From assembly GCA_949317995.1 (NCBI GenBank), contig OX439040.1, positions 76,729,972 through 76,793,971 of the forward strand: DNA of 64,000 nt, in the 5' to 3' direction. Numbering within the stretch: the first letter of the stretch is position 1; each line of letters starts with the position of its first letter. This document shows, piece after piece, positions 55,488-64,000 of the stretch. A program made the position numbers and the translations under genes. Below the pieces are notes generated by a model. It did not search any database, was not told where the DNA came from, and worked only from the letters and a program-made list of their open reading frames with translations. The stretch comes from Acholoe squamosa. Lineage: Eukaryota > Annelida > Polychaeta > Phyllodocida > Polynoidae.

Positions 55488-55960
55488 TGAGAGTTGACAA
55501 GTATTGACACATGTTGACATGTGCTCACCCTGGTCCCCTCACATCTTTATTGAAGTAAGTGAAGACATGTGAAGCTGCCTGAGAGTTGACAAGTATTGAC
55601 AAATTCTCACCCAGTTACCATCACATCCTTATGGAAATGAGTGAAGACATGTGAGGTTAGGTGAGAGTTGACAAGTATTGACACATGTTGACATTTACTC
55701 ACCCAGTTCCCCTCACATCTTTATGGAAATGAGTGAAGACATGTGAAGCTGTGTGAGAGTTAACAAGTATTGACATATGTTGACACTTGCTCACCCAGTT
55801 CCCCTCACATCTTTATGGAAATGAGTGAAGACATGTGAAGCGGTGTGAGAGTTGACAAGTATTGACACATGTTGACGCATGCTCTCTCAGGTCTTACTGA
55901 AGTAAGTGAAGGTTTGTCAAGCAGAGTGAGAGTTGACATTGTATCACACAAAATGACATT
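55488..55960. repeat. ~85-bp minisatellite
   Basis: About five units start GTGAGAGTTGACAAGTATTG and continue with CCCCTCACATCTTTATGGAA and GAGTGAAGACATGTGAAGC. Units differ by small substitutions and short deletions. Confidence 0.9.
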
Positions 55961-56029
55961 ATTCGTTATCACTCAATGTACTCACACATTCCTCACCCAG
56001 CATGACTCATGTTCACTAGGATTTGCTGG

Positions 56030-56032
<3 letters not shown>

Positions 56033-56087
<55 letters not shown>
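56033..56087. repeat. (TA)n microsatellite
   Basis: About 27 perfect TA dinucleotides. Confidence 0.97.
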
Positions 56088-56091
<4 letters not shown>

Positions 56092-56099
56092 ATAACACT

Positions 56100-56956
56100 G
56101 CAAAAATCAAAGAACACGGATTTTCTACTTTAAGAGCATTTAATTTCATTCAAACTAGGATATCCATCCTATTTGGGACATCTACACTGTCATAGTAAAC
56201 GATAACTTGAATCTACCAGGGATTCTCATAAAATTAAACACTGTACCGCTGTAATTATACAGCATTGAACCAGTGTATTGTTTTTTCAAGACGCCCTAAA
56301 GGTGGAAGTCCAGTTACACACAAATCTACAAGGAATCTCTGTGAACATAATGACAGGATGAGATGAGGATTGTGCTGTTATTTCGACAACATATCTTTCA
56401 CAGTGTATCATATATTTGAATATACCCTCAACTAGAGTCTACAGAGTTGAATTAGATTTGGTCACTTTTTTTTTTTGACCATGAAATGTGTTGACATCAC
56501 CAATTGTACTAATCCCAATGATGGCGTTGAATAAATAATGAGTAAAATCTGAACATTTGTCTCGGAATTAAAACTCAAGCTAATTAATGAATCCCTAACC
56601 ATTTCAATTTTTTTGACCCTGTTGGCCCTAGATACAGGACCACACAGATAAAGTATGACTTGGTAGAGCCATTGCCTGAATGAAGCTATACTTAAATCAA
56701 TATTGACAAGGTGATAGGTGGCATTTATAAATTCAATTTTTAATAAGGTTATTCATATTAACATTAGACCAAGACCAGGCCATATGCTGTAGGGTTGTCT
56801 AGTCTTTATTCAGATCCAGGCCTACATGTTTACATGCTATCCCAAGTCTAGGTTATATTGGCCTAGATATTTTTGAGTTCCCATCTTGTGTAGTAAAGAA
56901 AACAACTCTTTTCAGCTTAGCATCAGAATCATACAAGACATACACAAGCATCAGGA
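56100..56956. other. Intergenic, no element recognised
   Basis: AT-rich sequence without a convincing frame or repeat. Confidence 0.5.
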
Positions 56957-56960
56957 ATAT

Positions 56961-57307
56961 TGTAGGGGCCGGCATCGTTGTGTATATATATTAGTGCGCT
57001 TCATCTGAGAGATGTGTTCGTGTGGTGCTCGTTCCTTCTATGCCAACCAGATGTCGATTTGCGATACCCGTTTGGTACAAGAGGGGGCAGCACCACGCCT
57101 CGTGTCCAGCTCCTACCAAGGAGCCGGATGAACCACAGAAGAGGACTGGACCTGGTCCAGTCCAGACGTGTTCTCTAATAAAATCCTACCCGAGCAGTAA
57201 GAAGTCTGGGGCTTTGCCCAACCCGAAACCCTCGTGTTGTGTTGGTGACTCTAGTGTTAAGCGAGCCAAAGAGCCACCCAGCATATAAGTCGAAACGAAC
57301 CGTTACA
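56961..57307 (+). mobile_element. Solo LTR, 347 bp
   Basis: It begins TGTAGGGGCC, ends CGTTACA and is flanked by ATAT on both sides. AATAAA lies at 57177-57182 and TATATATATTAG near its start. No internal retroelement sequence adjoins it, so it is probably the product of LTR-LTR recombination. Confidence 0.65.
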
Positions 57308-57309
57308 AT

Positions 57310-58220
57310 ATTATACAAATGGATGTTGTACTATTTAACACAAATGACTCAGGCATCCAATACCGCATGATGTCCATGTACTATGATGCTCATGGCCCAC
57401 GATACCTCAGTATGCCTCTCTCTATACCTTGCACTTGCAATAAGTTGTCAACCAAAAGCGTCTAAATTTTATATCTTTTGAGGTCAACCTCTATATAGGA
57501 ATAAGGAAATGGAGGGAATCGACTTAGACATAGGTTTCAATGGAGGAGAGTAAAGTTTGAAGTGAAAGATGTGTTGTTTTTATGTGAAATATGTGTTGCT
57601 TTTCTTCTTGTTGGAAATTGGTCCATTATCAGGTTTGAGTTTGAAGTGTTTACTATTGTGAGATGTAAATTAGATGACAGAATATCTATTAATTTTAACT
57701 TTACTTGGAGATTTAAAATCTAACTTCTTGCCACTTGGACACAGTTCACCAAGCACCCATGACTCAGGGAGACCCTGATCCAAAAAGAAGTATTGAGAGC
57801 AGTGCGGATTCTCTACACCAGGTGATAGCACCGTACAGAGAGGTGGAGCAGCTCCTAATTATTATAGGCAGGAATCCAGCGCGAGGCCTCAGGTGGCAAT
57901 CAGAAGGGTAACTATCACTCCTTAGCCTATTCAGTGGTCACCAGCAGAGCATTAGTGACCCCTTGTGAGTTTCAGAGGAACTAATTTGTATTGGGCCCTG
58001 TGGGCATTGTAATATAGTTGCATCAGATTTAACTCAGTGTTACTCACATTTAAAGCTCAGCAGCCATGTGTCTTTCACATCAAATGTCCGTGTTCCAGCC
58101 CCCTCGGATTACTCCCAAATCGAAGTTGTCCTTACTTTGTGTCTCTTTCCACGCTATACACAGAGAGGGCGCCACCTGCGCCGTTCCAGTTTTCCCGCAC
58201 TGACCCGCGGACATTACATC
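57310..58220 (-). mobile_element. Probable 3' LTR of the minus-strand Gypsy element (inner end defined, outer end not)
   Basis: On the minus strand the purine tract AGAGAGGGG (58230-58222) is followed at 58221 by TGATGTAATGTCC, as an LTR start should be. No second copy exists in the window, so its length cannot be set. The leftmost part may be plain intergenic DNA. Confidence 0.45.
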
Positions 58221-61200
58221 ACCCCTCTCTTTAGTAAACTTCTCCAAAAGATATGTTCCATGATGATACAGTCTTATTGGTAACTTTTTCAAAAGATGTT
58301 TCATGATGATACAGTCTTATAGCTAGTGTTTAAACTGCAAGTCATAACAGTGTGTGTAAAACAAACTTGATCATAATGAAAAAAAATTAAACTAAACTTG
58401 GGACGAGAGGTTCAAGCACAATTAGTCCCCAGTGAGGCTTTACCCCTCACTCCCCTATCCTAACATATATAATCCTCCAGGTATTTTGGTTTGGCACTCG
58501 TCCTGGAAGAGCACCTCGCTGTGGTATCAGAGACACACGCTGAATCATCAGCAGCCCCTGTTGATGGTGGTTCACAGGTCTCCTCACAGTATGGAGGTAT
58601 CCTCTTCATATGGGATGAGTTGCGGGTAATTCTCCCATTGTTGTTTTCCACAGTGATCATTGAACCATTTCTCTCTATAACTTCAAATGGCGTCGGTTTG
58701 TATGGTGATGATAGTTTATTAGCCTGTGGTTGTCATACCAGAAGTTTGTCCCCTATCTCAAGCCCCTATGATGACGTTCATCGGCGAGCTCCTTCATATA
58801 GGCTTTGCCTCTCTCATCCTTGAGCCTCGCCGACTGAATTCTATCATCCATCATAGTTTTTTCTTTCATGAAGACGGGTATTTCTGTTCTCAACTTTCGT
58901 TTGTTCAACACTTCACTGAGTGATAGTCCAGTTGTACTATGTGGCGTTGCCGGGTAGTGTCTAAGAAAAATATGAATTTGGCTTTTCCAGTTCTTCTTTT
59001 CTACTACTGCCGCTTTTGTGGATTTACCCAAAGTTCTCATGAAGTGTTCTGCTTCCCCATTTGCCTGTGGCCAAAGAGGTGTAATTTTCCTGTGCATGAA
59101 ACCTTTCTTATCAGCCCAATCGGCAAAATTCTGACCCTGAAATGGTGGGCCATTGTTCGATTTAAGGACCTGAGGGAAACCTTGCCGTGAAAAGATAGCC
59201 TGCAGCTTCGCTTTTGTAGTCTCATATGACATTGAATAAACAGCCTCCACATCTGGGAACCTACTGTAGTTATCAATAACTACTAACAGATATTCTCCTG
59301 TATTGAATGGTCCGCAAAAGTCCACAGACACTTCCTTCCATGGTCCACTAGGCAATTTTGAGTGGTTCATGGTCATTCACCTTAGTATTCGCCTGACATA
59401 GTAAACAGTTAGCAACTGCCTTTTCAACTAGCTTGTCAATGTCTGGGAACCACACAGTCTCTCTTAGTAGTGCCTTTGTTTTTACTATGCCCTGATGACT
59501 AGAGTGTGCAATGTTGATCACTCTGTTTTGAAGGATCTGTGGGATCACAATTCTCTCTCCCTGTAACACCAAACCTTCTGCAACCGAGAGTTAATCCCGA
59601 ATTTTAGAGTAGGCATTGTTCTCCATGAGATTCCACTTCCCAGTGGATATGGCAGTCATTACCTTTTGTAGGGATTCGTTGCAGCTTGTTTCACTCTTGA
59701 GTCCATCCTGTATTGGCCCATATGAATGGATAGCATGGATAACCACTTTACATGTCTGATCATCAAGCCATGATTCCCTTGTTGAGGGTTGTGCCCACCT
59801 GACATGTCGGGAGAGGTAGTCTGCAGGGTTGGATTTTCCTGGCCGATATTGAAGGTTTATCCTGTTTGGCTGTCATCTCAGCATGAGAAGATGTATTCTG
59901 GCAGTGGGCTGAGCTGTTATCTTTTTGATCATACCCTCTAATGGTTTGTGATCGGTGACAACGGTGAAGTCTGACCCTTCCAAATAATGGCTGAAATGCT
60001 CACATCCCCAAACTACTGCTAGGGTTTCATGTTCTGTCTAACTATACCGAGATTCAGTATCCGAAAAAGCTCTACTGCCAAACTTCACAATTTGTGTTTT
60101 ACCATCATGGCCATAGTTGCACTTGGCCATAGCTTCTTTGAGCTCTTGAAATGCCTTTTCCTCTTCAGAACCCCACTCCCATTTAACATCTTTGTGGGTC
60201 AGCCTTCGTAAGGGTTCAACAATGTTACTGTAGTTAGGACAGAACCTCGCCACATATTGAGCCATACCAAGAAGACTCCGAACATCTTCTGGCTTCTTTG
60301 GTGGTAACTCATTTACCACAGCAGAGATCCTCGCGGGATTTGGACTTACCCCATCGTTAGAAAAAAATTGTCCATAGAAGGTGATCTGGTCTTTGAAGAA
60401 CTCACATTTTCCATTGTTTGCCGTTATGTTGCTGTCCCTTAATCTCTGAAGAACCTTGCGAAGTGTCTTCTCATGCTCATCCTGTGTTCGTGTGAAGATT
60501 ATAATGTCATCTAACATGTTCATGGCACCAAGTATATCTCTTGTCATATCCGATATGGCCTTCTGAAAAATCTCTGCGGCTGAGTTGATGCCAAAACATA
60601 ACCGTTTGTACCTGAACAGGCCTTTGTGAGTCGCAAAAGTGGTTATATAGCGACTCTCTGGAGCCAACTCAGTTTGATTATACCCTTTGTTGAGATCAAT
60701 TTTTGAGAACACTTGAGACCCATTTATCTCAACTATCAGATCCTCTATGGTATTCATTGGCTAGCGTTCACGCTCAATGGCTGTATTGATAGCTCTGCTA
60801 TCTATGCATAGACGAATCTTATTGTTTGGTTTGTGAACAATAACTACTGGGCTCAACCATGGTGTTGGACCAGATGATTCTTCAATTATGTCAAGCTCTT
60901 TAAGTCTCTGAGTCTCCTTACTGACTTTATCATGTAGATTGAACGGTACCCAGCGTGTTTTCTGTGCAATTGGCTTCACATCCTTATTTATGTTTAACTT
61001 AACCTTTATTTTCCCAATGCCTTCAAATATATCTGCATAGTCTCTTTCGCCACTCTTCACATCAACTTTATTTATGAACTTGATGAGACCTAACTTCTCA
61101 GCTGTGGCACAAGTTTACCTTATTATATTTCATGACATATATATCCGAAGTAGTGACAAGCAATGTTTGTGGTGCTTTGATCCTTGTGCTGAACATCCCC

Positions 61201-62215
61201 ATTACTGGTAGTTCTTTCTTGGACCCATAGCCACATAATTTCTTACTCAGTGTCTGTAGGCCTGAAAGTTGTAGTGAATAATATGTCTTTTCTCCAATGA
61301 TGTTCACTTCTGCTCCAGAGTCCAGTAGAAATTGGACATCATGATTGTGGATATCAACTAAACCTTGTGTAAGGATGACTTTTGGTCACCTACCTGGGCA
61401 ATCACTGGGATGGTTGTATAGTTGTCACTCTCTGGGTCGTCTCCCCTACTAGCTTCAGCTTCAACTTGATTTACCACTTTGGTTTTACATATTTTTGCAA
61501 AGTGACCCATTCTGTGACATTTATCACATTCCTTACCCTCAGCTGGACAGCTTTTCTCATGGGAGTATTTCCCTCCACATTTGAAGCATTTCTTCCCGCG
61601 ATATGTGTTAAATCTCTTACCGGTCTCTTGGCTTGGAACATCCTTGTCTTGAGGTTTATGTAGGCCTACCTTATTGACTGGGACCACCTGCTCCTTCTCA
61701 ACGTCCTTCAACTCTAGGTTTGTACGCTCACATGCCCTGGCTGCTGACAAAAAAGTTCGTCGCGCGACGCCTTCTTCTTAATGCGTAGATCCTTGCACTT
61801 TTTGACCATTTGTGACAATTTAATTAGGTGTACAATTTCTGACTTCTCTAGGGCCTCCAAATTAATTCTATCAGTCTGCTCACAAATTCTTATGTAAAAA
61901 CTGTCTATGGACTCTTCAGGCTCTTGCTCCATATGCTGTAACTTGTTCATCAGGTATAGCCTATCTAGTTTTGGGGTGAAATGTTTGGTCAAAGCTGCAA
62001 TGGGTTTGTCATATTGGCCTACCTTACCAGCTTCACCAGTATCCTCAAGTCTTTTAAGAAGCTTTCTCCCCCCTGTCCCAATGTAATACAGCAGCAAGTC
62101 CCTTTTCCTCCCTGCATCAGTAATTGTCATTGCCCTCACCATAGCTTCAAATCCATCTAACCAGTCCTCCCATTTTGTTGTCAAAACTGGGGAGGGGGTC
62201 CACTACTGCACTAAA
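58221..62215 (-). pseudogene. Decayed Gypsy retrotransposon (gag-pol), minus strand
   Basis: In minus-strand order: gag (62184-61750), two CCHC knuckles (CFKCGG... and CDKCHRMGHFAKIC) after a frame change near 61750, protease (LLDSGAEVNIIG near 61300), RT palm (61060-60110) with MLDDII, RNase H remnant (FGSRAFSDTESRYS to TDHKPLEG), integrase HHCC (59560-59400) and core (59376-58753), and a C-terminal tail to 58460. Damage: a stop at about 60760, a deletion removing the first RNase H aspartate region near 60110, stops within 60060-59580, a frameshift near 59370, and NNG where integrase needs DNG. It is inactive. Confidence 0.9.
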
Positions 62216-62573
62216 ACGAAAAATGAGAATTATGTTGATGTATTATTACACATTATGATATGTCTGATTATATTGGAATTGCCATATGTCCAGAGATTTA
62301 TGTGCTTAGTTTTAAGTTGAATCTCACATTCAAAATCCTTTAGTAAATCTACTTTTCTTCAAGAGCACAATGTGCCAACTCAATAGACACTGCTTGATTG
62401 TATGGACAATTATGAACTGTGAACTGATAACTCAGGAACTAATACACTTGTCTTTTTTTGATTATGTCCTATAATAGTTAAAGCCATATGTCTATGGATT
62501 GCTATCCACACTTTTCGGTTCCAATTCAGTATAAGAATTACCTTATGACTAGTATTGTGCACTTGAGATTACA
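62216..62573. other. Junction between two opposed Gypsy fragments
   Basis: AT-rich, with no LTR matching 58221 leftward and no primer-binding site that I can recognise. The 5' end of the minus-strand element is therefore missing or unrecognisable. Confidence 0.5.
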
Positions 62574-63588
62574 TTGAATAAAAGAAGTCGTTTGACTTCA
62601 TTGAAACGGGAAAAGAAATTACCACTGAATGAAAAGCCTTTGAAGCCAAGAATCATTGATCCAGGCAGAATCCATGAAACACTGGAGAGGAATAGAAGAA
62701 CAGCTCAGAAATATTACAATCCTGGATCCCAAGAGCTGGAACCACTTAGACCTGGTGATAATATCCGGGTGAGAGTCGGAAATCAATGGAAACCTGCTCG
62801 TCTCCTACCTGGAAATCAGCAACCGACTCTGCCAAGATCTTATAATCTCCAAACAGAAACAGGAAATGTCTGGAGAAGGAACCAACATGACTTATTAAAA
62901 ACATAGGAGGGTGATATCTTCATTCACAAGCCCCAAGAAATTGACAGACATCCAGAACCTTCACACAGGGAAGCCGAAGCTGTGGTCTACGCATTTAACC
63001 AAGGCTCCTAGCTCTCTTAAGGGAGACGTGGTTAAATGCGGTTCTGACAACGAACATTAGATGGGAAACAACAATATTAGATGGAGAAAAACAAGATAAG
63101 ATGGAAAAACAACCTGTTACTTGCACAAGTATCCCTGGATCGAGCCATGACGTTTGCTGTCCACTGGGCCGTAGAAGATCACGCTCATTGGCTGTCGCTA
63201 TGGAGACATGTGCAGTCTCTAAGAGACACGTCACAAATTGATCTGCCGTGACTTGGTCCTCTGACCAAACCACACCAGTTAGTCCACTAATTGTATGGGA
63301 GCGTCACGGCCGTGAGTGTTAGAACCCTGGTCCACCACACCTGAATCCTCCTCTTCCAAGACCAACTGCGGTCCCTAGTCCTCCTTGCACACATCCTCCT
63401 CAACCAAGACCAATCAGTCCCCCAAATCAAAACCCACTAGGGTCACTCCAAAGACCCATTCAAACCAGTGCACACCGTGCTCCGTCCCAGTCCCACAAAG
63501 TCCACCTAGGCCAAATGCCCCTTATGTTACCCGTGCAGGTCGATCAGTAAATGCACCCATCAAGTTTAATGGTTTTGACATGAACTGA
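62574..63588 (+). pseudogene. 3' end of another Gypsy pol, plus strand
   Basis: 62574-62906 encodes an integrase C-terminal domain (RRTAQKYYNPGSQELEPLRP then GDNIRVRVGNQWKPARL). After an interrupted stretch, 63385-63588 ends YVTRAGRSVNAPIKFNGF, the usual Gypsy tail motif. Everything upstream of the integrase C terminus is absent. It is not the same copy as the minus-strand element, since orientation and tail differ. Confidence 0.8.
62992..63037. repeat. Short inverted repeat inside the pol fragment
   Basis: CGCATTTAACC and GGTTAAATGCG flank a 24-base loop that itself contains CTCTTAAGGGAG. It interrupts the linker between the two coding blocks. Confidence 0.6.
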
Positions 63589-63715
63589 CAACAGTGACAT
63601 TGAACTCTGATATGAGAACAGACATTGAACATGGACATTATATTCTATTGACATTGATGTCATTATATTATGATATAGTTGTACTTCTTATCTTGTCAAA
63701 CAAAGGTATATGTTA

Positions 63716-63900
63716 TGTACAGATGCCCGGACGGGCGTTGCAACGGTTTTAAGTCATCTCTGTTACCATTTTTAATAAACGAAACTCCCGGGCGGCGCAA
63801 AGTGAAGTTCTTGAGACGAATGGTCCTGTTTAATTCTGCCCACAAATACAAAGCAAAGACATAACAGTGTGCAGTAATAAAGGAATTTAAAAGATTTGGG
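63716..63900 (+). mobile_element. Probable 3' LTR segment of the plus-strand fragment
   Basis: About 130 bases past the pol stop, TATGTACAGATGCCCGGACG starts a GC-rich block containing AATAAA (63774-63779) and CCCGGGCGGCGC. Its position and polyadenylation signal fit an LTR; the outer end is not identified. Confidence 0.45.
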
Positions 63901-64000
63901 CTGTATCAGGAACCAATATATCAAACAAGAAAGCATTTAGGTTAATACAGTTGAGTCGAGAGTATGTCTTGGAGAGACAGAAAGGAAACGAGGCAAGGGT

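Noticed and set aside
56978..57288. Small plus-strand genes in 57000-57290
   Set aside because: They lie entirely within the solo LTR; no homology.
58491..58823. Plus-strand protein of 110 codons
   Set aside because: Antisense of the decayed Gypsy integrase tail.
1..64000. rRNA genes, bacterial operons or prophage
   Set aside because: No rRNA-like blocks or tightly packed frames; splice-site grammar and retrotransposons show animal nuclear DNA.

Overview
This is animal (metazoan) nuclear DNA, not bacterial. It holds two spliced, chordate-like genes arranged head to head, and a dense load of transposons and minisatellites fills their introns and the space between them. The exons were found by reading splice junctions and protein similarity, because few coding exons exceed 300 bases. 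The gene content, modest introns and especially the minisatellites that start at exon/intron borders point to an invertebrate deuterostome, most likely amphioxus (Branchiostoma). That species call is inference; from memory, border-anchored intronic minisatellites were described in amphioxus Adh under the name 'mirages'.

Left third (1-18,500), minus strand: vitamin K-dependent gamma-carboxylase (GGCX). Nine coding exons are visible (11,782 down to 1), plus a probable non-coding first exon near 18,370-18,495. The C-terminal part runs off the left edge. Its introns carry a 31-bp minisatellite, several hAT-like and foldback elements, GA and TA microsatellites, and (in the first intron) a remnant Gypsy retrotransposon. 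The LTR of that remnant was later split by a 1.95-kb DNA transposon.

Middle (18,500-30,900): a transposon nest. A young Gypsy element with two identical 105-bp LTRs, a 5-bp target duplication and one intact 1,412-codon gag-pol frame sits in the left copy of a direct repeat. The right copy of that repeat preserves the empty target. Two further foldback families built from iterated 14-bp motifs follow, and a 233-bp MITE is inserted in the second.

Right-centre (30,925-50,791), plus strand: FBF1 (Fas-binding factor 1/Albatross), a centriolar distal-appendage protein. All 29 coding exons can be phased, giving one 1,409-residue protein: an acidic N terminus, eight DWLG-type repeats, a proline-rich linker, a long coiled coil and a conserved C-terminal tail. 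Its introns hold border-anchored minisatellites, MITEs and tRNA-like SINE sequence.

Right end (51,000-64,000): 3' UTR/intergenic DNA with MITEs, a minisatellite, a solo LTR, a decayed minus-strand Gypsy element (58,221-62,215) and the 3' end of another Gypsy element on the plus strand (62,574-63,900). I see no other host gene there. The two host genes have no obvious functional link: GGCX acts in the ER membrane and FBF1 at the ciliary base. Their proximity may be incidental.
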